A stretch of 64,000 nt of DNA from NCBI GenBank assembly GCA_008360975.2, contig CM039182.1:101401443-101465442 (forward strand). The letters run 5' to 3'. The position numbers were made by a program, and so were the translations under genes. The DNA comes from Lichenostomus cassidix. Taxonomy: Eukaryota > Chordata > Aves > Passeriformes > Meliphagidae. The notes beneath the pieces are model-generated. The model had not been told where the DNA came from and did not search any database. It saw nothing but the letters and a program-made list of their open reading frames with translations. This document shows positions 24,614 to 37,700 of this stretch, one piece after another. Position 1 is the first letter of the stretch. Every line of letters starts with the position of its first letter.

Positions 24614-24941
24614 AATCACAGAACCATGGAATAGCCTGAGTTGGAAGTCACCCACAGGGAACATCGAAGTCCAACTCCTGGCCCTGTACAGGACAGCCCA
24701 AGAACCACCCCATGTGCCAAGAATATTTTTCCAGACTCTTCTTGAACTCAGACAGGCTTGATGGTGCAACCACTTCTGTGGGGAGCCTGTTCCAGTGCTC
24801 AACCACCCTCTGGGTAAAGAACCTTTTCCTGATATCCAGTCAAATCCTCCCGTGACACAGCTTCAGGCCATGCTTTCTGGTCCTGTCACTGGTCACCACA
24901 GAGATGAAATCAATGCCTACCCCTCTTCTTCCCCTCACAAA
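24614..24941 (-). mobile_element. CR1 LINE 3' fragment, minus strand
   Basis: Read on the plus strand, the order is 'cacagaaccatggaatagcc', 'ctgagttggaagtcaccc', 'gtccaactcctggccctgta', 'gggagcctgttccagtgctc', 'accctctgggtaaagaacc', then 'ggtcctgtcactggtcacc'. This is the reverse complement of a CR1 3' region: the end of ORF2 and the short 3' UTR. About 330 bp survive; the copy is 5'-truncated and diverged, with no open frame. It appears to be the same CR1 subtype as the copy near 57 kb, which lies in the opposite orientation. It is followed by a 13-nt T run at 24944-24956. Confidence 0.93.
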
Positions 24942-24956
24942 GGTTTTTTTTTTTTT

Positions 24957-27900
24957 CCCTGAAGTAAACAAATTATTTCCCTTAAAGGAAAGTTGGGTTA
25001 CAATTAAGGAACAGACACAGAAAGAAATATTCCAGCAGTGAAATCACTTTGCTACTTTGAACCCATCTGCAAAATAACTTTGTGTACTACTTCTTTAACC
25101 TTCCCACAGTAAAGCAAACCCCTAACCCAAGACACCACCAAATTCTTGGGATACCAACATGCAGGCTCTAGCATCATTCACAACTAAAGAAAGGCCAATA
25201 TATTTTTGCTGTGAAATAGATTTGATACTTTTTATGGAATTTGCTGCTCCTATTATTATTTCTCAGTGCTTTCAGCATCAAAAACAAGGACCATGCTACA
25301 GTTTTATTTTACACCTGAGCACTTCCCCACAAAATCATGGTGTTAATTTAAAATAAACCAAAGGAAGGAAACAGCTGCTGGAGCCCTGAAGAAATAAACT
25401 GTACAAAACACACAAAGGGGTTTGCCTCTTTTGCTGTTCTAGTTGGGAACCGGGAGAAGTTGTTATGATCTGCTCTTCCTTAAGGCCTGATGTTTGAAAA
25501 AATGACAGTACTTTCCACCACTGTTATCTGGCTGGGCTCCTTTTTTTTGTGGTAGTAGAGGGAACTGAAACTTGGGAGATCTGAAGGTGTTAGGCTTAAG
25601 TCCCTGCTGAGTTGGATTCCTCACAAGAGCACAGCAAGGAAATGCCAAGTGATGGGTTTTCTGTATTTGACGTTTTTACAGATTGTTATAGAATAATTTA
25701 GAAAACATCAAATGATAAATAATCTTTTGTTTCCTCTGTTTGCTGCCTAACCCATGTCTATCTCTTTAAAACATGAGCTACAACAATTCAGCAGACAGAG
25801 CTTGCCTTTTACACATTCTTGTGGAAAATCATAGATGGGGATCCTTGCACATTTGATATGAACATACAATTTAGCTGTCTAAATTCGATCACATTTAGCC
25901 TTGTCTGTCTGGATCTGAGGCTGAGTGACACAATTTGATTGTGGTGCCGTTAGTGTTTAAAGATTTTAAGAGACTAAACAGTTGTATATACTTTTTGGCA
26001 GTCTGTCTAACTGCTAGTCAGAAGCAAATACTGAAGAAGCCTCCAAATGGATTAGAGACTGTTAGAGCCCATTCTTTAGTATGGAATTCTTATTACAAGG
26101 TTATTTAGGGGCTCTCTTTTGGGGGTATCTCTGGATTAAGGGTTTATGGTGCTAGACCAAGGATTTCTTGGTAGGTGCTTAGTAGTTACGTGCATGCCAT
26201 ATGTTGTTGTTTTTGAAGTTTCCCTGCATTTAATAGCATTACTTTTTGGGCTTTTCCTTAACATTATTTGCAGCTAGGTCAGAGGTTGACAATCCTAAAG
26301 CCTGATCTGAAGGCACTGCAAATACAATAGTGTCTGAATCCAGTCCTTCTCAGCAAGCCTGTATGCAATAATAACCAATTACCAGGTGAATGTATTCCAT
26401 AAACAGATGTGGATTGCAGGAGACAGATCTGATAACATCAAAAGAAGCAATCATAGATTATCTCTTGTCAGAAGGCCCTTGGGAAAATATTAGAGACTTC
26501 ATGAAACTCATGGTGAAATTCCATTTACTTAAATCAGCATGGGATCACGTGAAAGAGGTCAGAAGAGAAAAACCTCACCACTCCTCAGGCTGAAATGAAA
26601 ACAGTATTCAAAATAACAATAAGCATTTCTACCCCAACACCTACTGAAAATGAGTTGGTTAATGATGGTCAGATAAGAACACTTCATATTTGCCTGTCCA
26701 CCTACAATGAAACAGAAAAATGTATGTGTGCACACCCAAAAACTCAGATTCATATTTCATTTGACTGCATCCCTCTTTGATTGTTAGTTTTCTTTTATCA
26801 ATCATATCCTGAGCTGTATATATAATACATAACAGTTAGGACCCTTAGGTGTTTGGCGCCATAATAATAGCAAAGGCCTGATTTCCCCACATTAAGATAC
26901 ATATGTTTTATTTAATGTGGTGGTGGATTTTTACCAGCAGGAGTTTTTTGAAATAATAAAAAATGCTCTTTCTGCCAAAAAATGCCTTGATTAGAATAGG
27001 CAGAAGCTTGATTTTCACCTGCTTGCCTCTTCTGTCTGGGTAGAGCAGGTGTGAAACACTCCATAATTGAGCAAGTGGTTACATCTGCTCTCAGAGTCCC
27101 AAATGAAATTATTATAAAGAATTAAAGAATTAATTAACCAATAAGACTGAAAATAGGGCAGAGTGTTTTGCTTCCATGGAGGCTTGATTTTTTTGATGTT
27201 GCTGCTTAGATCAGTTAAAGATCTTCTGCTACTTCATGATCCCTGCCCATAAGTCCTTTCCAGACACAAACATTTAATTATTTTATTTTCGATGTTCTAC
27301 TGATTTTTGACAGGCAAATATCATTACAGATGCTGTTATTGGCAAATCATGGCAGATTTTCCCATGGAGTTCTTTCAGAGAGTATCACTCTATCACCAGT
27401 ATTAGGCTGTGTCAGCTTTGCTGCTGCTCTGAAAAAATTTAAATTAAATTTTAAAAAGCAGAGCAAGATAATGATTTCCAATAAATACTGTGAAATTCAC
27501 TTCCTATGGTAGTAAAATGCACACAAGTTACTGCCCACTAAAATTTATACTTTTGCTGCAATTCACCTTTAAGGAACGCAAGAGGAAAGTTAGTGATTTT
27601 GAATAGTTGATGTGTTTTATCGTTTGGAAGCATGCCCATTATTCAGGATCACAGAACTCATGAATTGATGATCCAGAGGGAGGCTCTTTTACTATTGCAT
27701 CTCCTCTGTTTCCTCTATAAATATCTTTTTATTATTATTCTGCAGTTTTTAGATTTGTTTTATAGTTCTAGTTATTAATGTTCTACCTCTGACTGTTACC
27801 AGAATTCATGGCTCTGTTAGAAGTCTGACATGTCTGGGATATTTGCTTGTGTAGGTAGTTTTCTTGCAGCAAACCAATCTGCTGGACAGCGAGGGGAATA

Positions 27901-29088
27901 TTCTGCCTTTGATAGCAGGTATATTTCTGATTACAGTTAGTGGGAATATGTGGCTTCAAACAAAACCAGCAGCCCCAAAAGTTTAAATTACTGCAAGTGT
28001 AGAGCATGTAAGCTTTTTGTATGTGATTGCATAGGCTAGACAAAGAACAAGGAAATAGCTACTGCTGTTGATTCCTACCAGAGAGTGAGCGTTGGGCATG
28101 AAAATCTCATGCTCCTTATTAACTTCTCTGGGAATGTAGAGGATTCTCCAGCCATAGAACAATGTCTTCAGCACACCCAAAACTGCAGCTAAAGGAGATC
28201 AATGTTACCAACACAATCGACCTTTTTATTGTTTTTACAACCTCCACAGTTTCTACCCTGAAAATGCTATTGTGATTATATTGAGGTTCCCCTTTCCCTG
28301 CCCTCAGGATATTTTAGAGCCAAGAAGATACAAAAATCTTAGAAGATCTTATTTTGTATTTTACTTTCATCTTTGGGGTGCAGTGAAATGACAAAATGCA
28401 ATGCTGTAAAAGAGTGAGCAAAACCACGGCAAAGAAGACTTTTATTTCTCCAGCAAGACGTCGTAACTTGGAGTCTGCAACCTACTGCAAATAGTCTCAA
28501 ACAGACCAAAGGATTCACAGACATTTAGTGAGTAATTGGATAGCTGTTGGTGCAGCAGCTTGACAGTGAGGCCGGTAAGAAACTGGTTTATCCATCAGTG
28601 CTATGGGTAAAAAAAAACAAAAACCTTTGCTTTTTTTTTAAAAAACAAAAGAATAATCACCCACGAGGTTAGACAGCTCCTCCCCTGCAGGTGTGATGTG
28701 CAGAACAGACAGAGGTTCTGAATTTGTTTAAGGTTATTTCCTCTCCAGTAAATACTCCCTGGAGAAAAGGCAGAGGGAGAAAATGCACGAATTGCTTCTT
28801 ACAACTTGTTTTGTCATTTTAGGTGTGATGAGGATACCTGGGGGAGCCTTTCACCTGTCAGCTACGTTTATAACACACCTTTCAAAGAGAAAGAAAGACC
28901 ATCTTTAAAAGCTCTAACATCACATTTAAGACCCTCTGCACACTGGCCTAGTTTTACTTGCCTTCCAGCTCTTTCTCCACCAGGAGGAAGGAATGTATCT
29001 TCCGACAGACATCCCCACAGGCAAGCAGGCATGAGAAGGTTGGTTCTTGTGCAAAAAGCTGACAGTATGATCTGGACTCTCTTTCTCA
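24957..29088. other. Unique noncoding stretch, no gene recognised
   Basis: AT-rich sequence with no recognisable exon, RNA gene or repeat family. A mixed A-run/T-run stretch lies at about 28609-28650. A 114-codon plus-strand frame at 28806-29150, just after a 'cattttag' acceptor-like site, has no family resemblance, and its distal part overlaps the ancient repeat at 29.1 kb. Confidence 0.55.
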
Positions 29089-29131
29089 TGGGAGCTTTGC
29101 CATTGACTTTAGCTGGGCCAGGATTTCACCC
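29089..29131 (+). repeat. Ancient amniote interspersed repeat relic
   Basis: The sequence reads 'gggagctttgccattgactt' then 'tagctgggccaggatttcac'. This closely matches a dispersed motif I recall from reptile and bird genomes (a 'ttgccattgacttcaatggg' block followed by 'ccaggatttcaccc'). It is a short, old copy. Family assignment (SINE, MIR-like or a LINE 3' end) is uncertain. Confidence 0.5.
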
Positions 29132-29904
29132 TTGCTTGTGTCAAGTTTAGCAAGGATTACTGGCATGAAACTGGTCCTGAGGGAAGAAATCAGACTGCTT
29201 TTCTACACAAATGCCCAAATGTCCAATGTGTACGAAGAAAATTGGAAGGATCATGAAAAAGACTAATGTTTTAGACATGCTCAGCAGGGCTGATGATGCT
29301 CCCACTGAGGCTGTGGAAGCTGACTTGAGGAGCAAGCACAGTATGCCAACAAAGCCCTTTACTTCTGTCCCTTTTCAGGTTTCTTTTACAGCCATCACAA
29401 GGTAGATATTTCTTCACTCTACAAATCCAAATGAAAGAAGCTTCGAGTGGCCCAGGAGACATTTAAGCTGGTCACTGCAAATTGATTCACACAAGTGTCT
29501 CTGGTGTGAGGATGTGCTACTTCTTAGGCAGCAAGAGGAAGGGAAATGAAATGAAGAGGTTGTATGGCTGCTCTCAGGAGAACGTCGAGCTAACAAGAGC
29601 AGATTGGTGTTAATTTAGCTGAGAAAAAAAGCCTCTCCTCTTTTAATGCTTGAGGATTTGAGATTCCAGCAACAGGTAGAATTGGGAGGTAGGCAGTAGG
29701 AATGAGTGGGGGAGAGATCACTCTTTCTCAAGTGATTACAGAAGTGTGGAAATAGGTTATGGCAGGTTAGGGAACAAAAATATATCACTGAAAGAGAAAC
29801 ACCAAAAAAAAGGGAGAACACAAATCTGGGATATCAGCTGGCTCTTTGCTGATTCAAAAGCATCTCTTTTGGGAGAGTAGGGCAGGAAATTGCTGCTTTG
29901 CGCC
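29132..29904. other. Unique noncoding stretch
   Basis: No gene or repeat recognised; open frames are all under 70 codons. Confidence 0.6.
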
Positions 29905-29979
29905 ACAAAATCAAAACAAAACAAAACAAACAAAAAAAACCCCAAAACACAAAAAAAAACCTAACCCCAAATAAAACCC
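29905..29979. repeat. A-rich low-complexity tract, (CAAAA)n-like
   Basis: About 75 bp of A runs separated by C (caaaacaaaac, then ccccaaaacac and so on). No retroposed sequence is recognisable next to it. Confidence 0.85.
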
Positions 29980-32900
29980 AGAACTGCTCCCACTCTGCTG
30001 CAGGACAGATCCCATGTCCTGTCTTTTAGCAGAGGAACATTAATGTGGAAGCACAGCATGGCTTTGGAGTAGCGCTTATTCATGTCAGTTAAGACTAGAG
30101 CATAGCAAGAGCAAACTGCAATTTTGTCTTCATGTCAGCCCAAGAAAACCTACTGTAGCCATAATCCCATGTACAATTTGAATGGTTAGCACTGCCAATG
30201 AAAAAAGCAGTTCCCTGTTGTGTGCTCCCTAGTTCCCCTATCCAGGTCAATGCAAAATCCCTAAACAGCCCTGCCAACATAGGATTGAAAGTGCAATGTG
30301 CAAATGAGCAACTGTGGGAAAGAAGAGAAGGTTAAAACCACTCTTTCAAAGTCTTAGAGTGTGTGTGAAACTGTGGTTCAAGAAAGACACTTTGTAAAGA
30401 TAAGAGAATATCCACTGAAGAGGTACTTTTTTGTGGACAGCCGGAAATTTCTGATTAAAAGGTGCATTTGAGAAATGCTAAGCATAACCTTGAAGAAGAG
30501 TACTGCTTCATATCTGATAACATGACAGTTTGTGTGGATTTTTAATACAATATATCATGTTTATGAAATAATAATAATAAAAGCATAGGTGATTTTGAGT
30601 CCTTCTGCATCCAGGGTTATTGTTATTCTGGTTTGTACTGTCAAGATAAAGCAGAAACAAATGGTTACCCAAGTGCTGAGTATCCTTGGGAGAGCTAAAG
30701 AACAATTTTCTGGATGGAGACTAGGATAGATTGGCATGAGGTAAAAGACACACCTGCTTCCGTTCTTTTTGTTGATCCAAAGCTTCTGTTGATTCAAGGG
30801 ATAAAAGAAGTCCCCCGATGAGATGTGCCAAGAGACACTTTTAATCTCTTTTGCTGGGGAACGAGAGATTCTACTGGCAATGCTTGCAGTATGAACTTCA
30901 TTCAGTGTTTATTGTGTGAAGAGAGAAGGTGAAGGGGTAGCTTTCCCTGCATCCCTCAGACCTAAAGAGAGGGGTGAGAAATAGAAACCTTAGTAAAAGG
31001 ACACAGAAGAGATACGGATACAAATTCATAGGATCAAAATAATGCCTACATCTTTGGATCTCAGAAGATCCTTTTTTTATTATTTTTAATGTGTTTGATC
31101 TCCTGAAGAATGACTGGTTTATAGCAAATTTAACTCAGAGTGGTGAGAAAGCAGCTTTCAAAATGTCAGCTGATGAAACACCGAGTGAAGCAGGGGCCTG
31201 GGGCAGCTTCATCCTAAATTCAGGGCAGAATGAGTTTCAAACACACCAGCTGGAAATTTTCGTATCACCTGCCTGGTTATGTAAAGGGAATTAATGGCTT
31301 CTTGTGGCTCTCTTCTGTGGAGGACAGTAGTTGCATTTCCTTCATTTTCCAAGGAGGTTAACTTGTGTGCTCATCTGAACAGTCAGCTGAAGTGCTGTAT
31401 GGCAGGAAAGGAAATTCATGCTGAAACTAAATATCTGTTATGCATTCTAATCTACTTTCCCTGACTATGGCAGGAATCAACAACAAAAACAAAAAAGCAC
31501 AGAGCAGTGAGCAAAGAATCTCTTTGAACTAGCATGCAACACAAAAGCTCTCCAGGCTTTTTCTCTGAAGCCATTCTGCCCATCCTTTTATACTTATCAT
31601 ATGTGTCCTCTGTTAGTCTGTTTTTTGCTTCCTCCCTTTTTCAGTATCTCTGTTCTTTCAGCAGTTTCTCTGCAGATACATAAAATTTCCAGCAGAGGTG
31701 AGGCAGCTCTGCTCCTCCTGGGTGTCTGTGCTCCATCTTTGGGGTCTAGAGGTGAAACTGCTGTGGTATCTACTCCCCCATATGTGAGGGAAATCAGAGC
31801 CACTCACTGGTTTTCTTGCAACTATATTGAAGTGGGTAACTATGATTAGACATCCCCCCAGCTGCTGGCTTCAAAGGGGTTTAACCAAGTGTTTAATTAT
31901 ACAATTATTTCACTTTTATCACTTAGGGTTCAAAATGACACTTCCAGAGTGCCAACCTGGTAAAGCCTTATTGCATTTGACTTTGTCACCTCTTGAGTTT
32001 TCTGTGGGATGCAAGTAACCCCTTTGCATATGGGAGACTGCCCCAAACACTTTATCCTAGGCAGAAGAAAACAAAGAAGAACAAAACAAAAATCAGAGAC
32101 CAGAAAAACACCAAATACTTCAAAACATTACATTCCATACATTCTTGGGTGGCTTTGCCATTAGAGCTATGCTCCTGGTTGGTCAACTAAGTCCCCCCTT
32201 GTGAAAGCAGACTACTGAGAGATTCAGGCATATAATTTCCTCCCTGAATTTTTTTCCTATGAAGTATTTCACCCACCCATTGTTGTATCAGTCTCCAATA
32301 TAGACTTCTGCATGCTGTCACATTAGAAGTAGGCCCTCACAGTTGAAAAAATAAGCTTACTGAAATTTCTGTTATCTCAGTATGCTCCATATACTCCTGT
32401 TTGCAAGGTACTGCTGGACCAGGGCTCTTGTAGTAATTTACATCTGAATGTCCTGTTTTCTGAGCTGGTTTTTTACATTGCACCCAGTGGTATTTTCTCT
32501 CATCTTTCAAAAAGGCTTTGCAGCCCCAAAATGTCCAGGAGTTTTACAATCATCTTATAACTCATAACTTAATCTCCCCAGTTCCTCATTTAGCTTCTCT
32601 CTTGAAGTACCATGTCTCAGCTTATATCCTTCCAACTCTGGATGAATGAACAACACTAAACATCAGAGAGAGGCAAATACTGTAATGCTTTTATGAATAT
32701 TCATCTGTATTTTGAAAGGAACTCTGCATTTCCTTGGTTTTAATTTTCACGCCGTAAATTTTCTCACAAGTAATATCTGTACAGAAATATTTGCCGAAAC
32801 AGCATATACCATCATAATAGCATCAAGTACTACTAGAATGTTAAAATTCAAATTAATAATTGATATTCACATCAAAAAACTAAATCAAAGAATTATCCAA

Positions 32901-34336
32901 TTGAGGCAAGAAGGCACGCCTTGTGATCTCTGTGTTAAATTGGATCAGACTGAATTTCTTCTTTGAAAAGCTGCAATAAGCTGCCTGTGAATGGGTCTAA
33001 ACTTGAGTTTCACTCAATGTAAATCATTCTGAATGACAAACAGACTTGCAAAAACATGTTTATAGACAATTTCCAAATGGAAAAGAGGCAAATGCATTGA
33101 AAAAAGTATTTACCCTGAAATATTCTCCCAGCTGGGCTCTTAGATAACTAACTGTCAGGCAATCCAGCATGGTGCTTTCCCTTTGCATTCTTTTGCTCTT
33201 AAATTATGCCAATTTGAGGAGCAAAAGACTGTGCTTTGACCCTGGCATGTCAATCTTCTGCTTATTTGTGCAGAAAACTACCTCAGAGTCAATGGACTAT
33301 CCTTATTTAAAGTACTCTCTCACTCCCTGGCCATAGTGTGCCCATGTAGGGAGTTAAATTATCCACGAGCATTCTTGCTTCACCCACTGACCTACATTGT
33401 TATGACCATTACCTAAGGTGATGCCTTATTGGTATTTCTGCTCCAGTAAATGAGCATTCCCAGGGCTAAAATACCCTTTATCAAGACATTACAAGAAAGC
33501 AGCAGTATGCACTAGAGTGGTCACCAGCAAGAAAAAAAGCTTTTTCCTATAGAAGATTTTACAAAGTGCTGCCAGTCAGTGAGAAAAAAAGGAGAATCCC
33601 CAGATTAGCCAGCACTGCTTTATTCCTCTCCAGGGAGAGAAGGGGAAAGTCCAGTGTAAGTGGGGCAAAAGAAAGGTCCAAGACAATATGGCATTCCTGC
33701 ATTTTGTCTGGCTGATTTCTTCAGTCAAAGACAGACAAAGCCTTGCAGGTTTTTCACCAGCTTGCTCATGCAGTTTGGACCATTAATAGGCACCTACAGA
33801 CACTGTTTATGTAGTAGGCTAACAAGAGGATGGAGAAATCGAAAGGGGTTGTACTGCTGGAGGTCCTGGGTAGCCCCCTCCATCTGTCAGCTGCAGTGGG
33901 AGGGTTGGAGGGCAGCCAGCTCATGCTTGGTCACCTCAAGGCAGACACAATCTAGAAAAGTCCTCCTGGAGAAAAGAAGGCTTAGGGAGCAGCACTGCAT
34001 ACCTGTTAGAGACAAGGGAAAGGATGCCAGGCTGCTCCGGGCAAGCAGACAAGTCAATTGCTTCCCCTGCTTGGCAGTGCTGAGAAAGCAGCTGTAAAGG
34101 ATGGGAATCCTAGTGTCAGGATCCAGAAAACTGCACCTGGAAGAGGTCAAACTGATAGCAGGCATAGGAATAGGTGAGATGACTCAAGGGAGATGATCCT
34201 ATATGTGCAGGGAAATGCTCAGAGTAAGGGGAAAAGCATCCATCAAGCAGCAAGGGGTTTAAAGACCTATTCAGAGCATGTTTGGGTTATTTTAAAAAGA
34301 AGAAAACCAAGTAAAAATCCCCTGTTGTACAACAGG
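29980..34336. other. Unique noncoding stretch, no gene recognised
   Basis: A short (ATA)n run lies near 30567-30580 and an A-rich stretch near 32066-32095. A 145-codon plus-strand frame at 33660-34097, in slightly GC-richer sequence, has no family resemblance. The last six bases (34331-34336, aacagg) are the left target duplication of the LTR that follows. Confidence 0.55.
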
Positions 34337-34599
34337 TGTGGCTAGCACAGGTTTTTCCCATGAGAAGTTTTCTTGTGTTTTGTAAATAAAGATAAAGTTT
34401 GGATGTTGTTGGAACAGTGTCCCAGAACTTGGGCAGTGCAGGCCTGGCCAATCAGGCCTGGGGGAAGGCTTCTGACTGACCAATCTGGGTGACTTTTGAG
34501 AACTTTATATATGTGATGAAATCAAAACAATAAAGGTCATTCCTTCTTGCCACTGAGAACTGATGCATTCATTACTCTGCTAGCTGCTCAACAGCAACA
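34337..34599 (+). mobile_element. Solo LTR, 263 bp, class II (ERVK/alpharetrovirus-like) endogenous retrovirus
   Basis: The element begins TGTGGC and ends GCAACA (TG...CA) and is flanked on both sides by the identical 6-bp direct repeat aacagg (34331-34336 and 34600-34605), as expected for a target-site duplication. Inside, in the right order for an LTR in this orientation, are two CCAAT boxes (near 34449 and 34480), a TATA box (tttatatat, 34504-34512) and a polyadenylation signal AATAAA (34529-34534), followed by about 65 bp of R/U5-like sequence. The downstream flank shows no primer-binding site or gag sequence, and no second LTR is seen, so it is solo. The 6-bp duplication and short length suggest class II. 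The subfamily is not known to me. Confidence 0.82.
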
Positions 34600-34605
34600 A
34601 ACAGG
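34600..34605 (+). repeat. Right copy of 6-bp target-site duplication
   Basis: aacagg, identical to 34331-34336 on the other side of the solo LTR. Confidence 0.8.
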
Positions 34606-34761
34606 AACAATAATTCCAAGGATTATAGAACATATATCCCTAACCCTAGTGGTGGCTCAGGGCTGACACTGAAGTTCCCAGCACCACATGTGGCCCAGAT
34701 GAGAAAGGTGTGGACAAAGCCATGTTGGTGCAATACTGTGCTCTCTCCCTGGTCATGACTT

Positions 34762-34790
34762 CTACAGCTCCAGTGCTCCTGGAGCTGTAG
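34762..34790. repeat. 12-bp perfect hairpin with 5-nt loop
   Basis: ctacagctccag (34762-34773) pairs exactly with ctggagctgtag (34779-34790) around tgctc. It is GC-balanced and therefore more stable than the AT-rich palindromes elsewhere. The pairing does not extend outward, so it is too short for a typical microRNA precursor. Confidence 0.9.
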
Positions 34791-37700
34791 CCTCGGTGTC
34801 TGCCTGAGCCCTCACCCTAATCCTGAAGGCAGCTTGTGGGTGGAGATTGAGATCCTCAGAACTATGGGTAGCCTAGATGATGAGCCATCCTGCAGTGTGA
34901 GATGGACTCACATACCTTGAGCTCTCAGAGCAGTTGTTCAAATAATGGAGTGTTTGATCAGATTTCTTATGTTTTTTACACCATGAGCTGTAAATCGATT
35001 AAGGAATCTTATTATTTGGGTCACCCCATATCTTTTTTGACAAGTAAGTATAGGAATCCTATCATATTCCTTGTTTTTTTTTACTTTCTTAAATTAACTG
35101 TACCCTACACATTATAGTAACTCTATGTTGAAATTCAGATTCAGGGCTCGTGTGTCTCTTGCCTTTATGTCTATCCACAAGCTGTGTGATATCAGGATTG
35201 TTCATGAATCAGTGTCGTAACACGTACAAAAATCTGTCTTTGCTGTCACTTCTCTTTCTTTTTTTGTCCTGTAATATTTGAGCTAAGAGGAGAGCAGAAA
35301 AAGAGCAGTACAAAAATATTGTGCAACAAAGTCCTGCACTGAAAACTCATAGCACCCTATCATTTGGAGAGAGACTTTTCAAACATCAGTCTTTGCTTTC
35401 TTCATCTTTACACATGTAGAATTGTGAACACTCTCAGCATTCCCAAATGAGGTTATGCAAGAGACTAGTGGCACTTTCCTGCAGCTTTAAAACACAAGCC
35501 CCTTGCAAGTATTCAATGCATAAAGGTGTTATTGGGCAGCATATTCTGGGAATTATTTAATCTTCCTACACAATGGCAAAGCCTTTTATCAGCTCAGATC
35601 CATCCATTATCCATTTCTATAAGACAATTCCTTTCTACCTAGGTATTGCTTTCCAAAAGCCTGGCCATATTGCACAAAACAGTAAACACTGGAGCTATCA
35701 CTGAAAAGCATCTTTCCTGGCTTTGCCAGCAAAGCTTCTCCTCTGGGGAAATGTGTGCAGACAGGATGCTCCTCCTTTTCCTTCCCGCTGACCTCCAAGC
35801 CAGCAGCTGTCTGGGGACAAGGAGCCTCCTGAGTATTGTGGTTGCTGTTCAGATGGCCTTTGTGGGCCATGATTGGTCCATCTAAGGGCAAGTAGGATAT
35901 TTCACATGTTTTTTGCCACCATGCAAATTCTGGATTATTTCCTCCTCTGCACAAATATTTTTGGAGTTTAAAACAACAACAAAAGCAATAACAAACCATG
36001 CACAAAAAACCAAAACCCCTTCTTGATAATTTGTTTACTCATTTGCTGTCATGTAATACAGGAACAGGCAATGTGGTCCCTGAGCTAATTCTTCCAGTAT
36101 CAGCAAATCAGTATTCAGGAGTCCAACTGCTGCTGTTTGCAAATCTGTGTAGATGAATGCAGTCCAAAACGTACAAGTTAGACTTAAAAATTAAACTCTA
36201 TTTACTGTGTAATTAAAAGTAAGTCTTCAACAAACAAAAAATGAAAAATATGGATCTGCAAATATGAGCAAATATAGACTTCTGGGTTTAATATGCTGGA
36301 AAAAGGAATTTTCATGCAGTTTTTATCTCTGACATTCCTGTGTTTTGCATGTATTTCCTCTCCAAACATGTTTCTGAACTTTAAAAAGTGGATTTTTGAG
36401 GCTGGGTCTTAAGTTGCAGCATAAACTGCTGCTCACCTTAGTCATTATCTATAAAAGTTTTGTCCAAAATTCCACAGAGTTGATGACAAAGATTAAGGAA
36501 TTAAAGCAAAGTCTCTTCCTCCCTGCCAGGCAAGGCACCTTAGCTAGACTTCATGCATATAGGTACACACACCAGTGCCCAAAAAGGCACTTGTGATCCT
36601 GCTGTGAAGATTGGTCTGCAATGGCTTGAGACATGAAGGCCTTCAATAAAGCATTAATTTTTTTATTAATGCTTTTTATCAAGTTTTTAAATTCATGCTC
36701 CACTAAAAAAAACACAGTATAATACGCTGGGTGCACAGATGACAGAGGAAGATCAACAGCAGTATTTGTTGTACTGCTAAAGCAATCCTTTGGTCTGGAG
36801 AGAGGAATTGAGAAAAGACATGTTGTGCAGTAGCATTAGAAACATTTCAGCACCTGGAAGATTTGGAGGCCAGCCCAGGGTAAGAGTGGGACCTCTAGGA
36901 ACTTGAACTTCACGCTGATGGAACTCGAGGAGCATCTTGACAGTGATGGAAATGAACCCTAGACTGAAAGCTGAAGTGGAGAGGAGCAGTTAAATTAATG
37001 CAGCAGCTATGCAAAGTACAGAGTATTGCTGGAGCCAACTGCGTCACAGCTCAGATTGCTCGTGAAGGCAAACCACCAGCAGTGCCACTTCCATCCTGGC
37101 AGAGAGATGCTTGGGCAAGAAACCTGCATCCACTGAAATATTCTCTGTGCTTGAAAGCTGACCTGTCTCCTAAGAGTACACTTTAGAGGACATGGTGCTA
37201 TCTGAAGCCTGTGTTCTATCTGAAGCAAGTTCATGTGCAAGGGGCAAGCAAACACCACAGATAAACTGGAAAATGGAGTCCCAGAAGGAGCTGTGTGCCC
37301 ACATGGTTTCATATTAATCAGGGGGAAAGTAAAAGTATATATTGATTTTCAATGTAGGATTTTGATGATAATAAGAGTCTTTCTGTGGGTAGCTACTGCA
37401 TTGCCTGAGCACAGGAAATTAAATCAGTTTGATCTGACTGATAGGAAGCCTGACCAGCCTACAATTTTCTCTACCAAGCTGCTTCTGCCCTAGATACCAC
37501 ACTGCAGCTGCTAGCCCACTCCTCTGGACGTGGGGTGCGCCTGGATCATTGCCTTTTGGCTCTCCTCTAATTAATTCCTTCTTGTCCTGGATAGAGGCAA
37601 ACTGTTCAGCTGCCCAAGAGCAATCCACAAGCATAATGATGCTTGTTAGAGTGTGTTAGTTATTATTGGGGTTTGCACACTCTGCCTGGTGCCCACAAGC

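Noticed and set aside
34323..34599. Alternative LTR left end at tgttgtac to give TGTTG...CAACA termini
   Set aside because: That choice gives no target duplication, whereas starting at 34337 gives a perfect 6-bp one.
34637..34648. Telomere-like ccctaaccctag
   Set aside because: Under two repeat units; this occurs by chance and no array is present.
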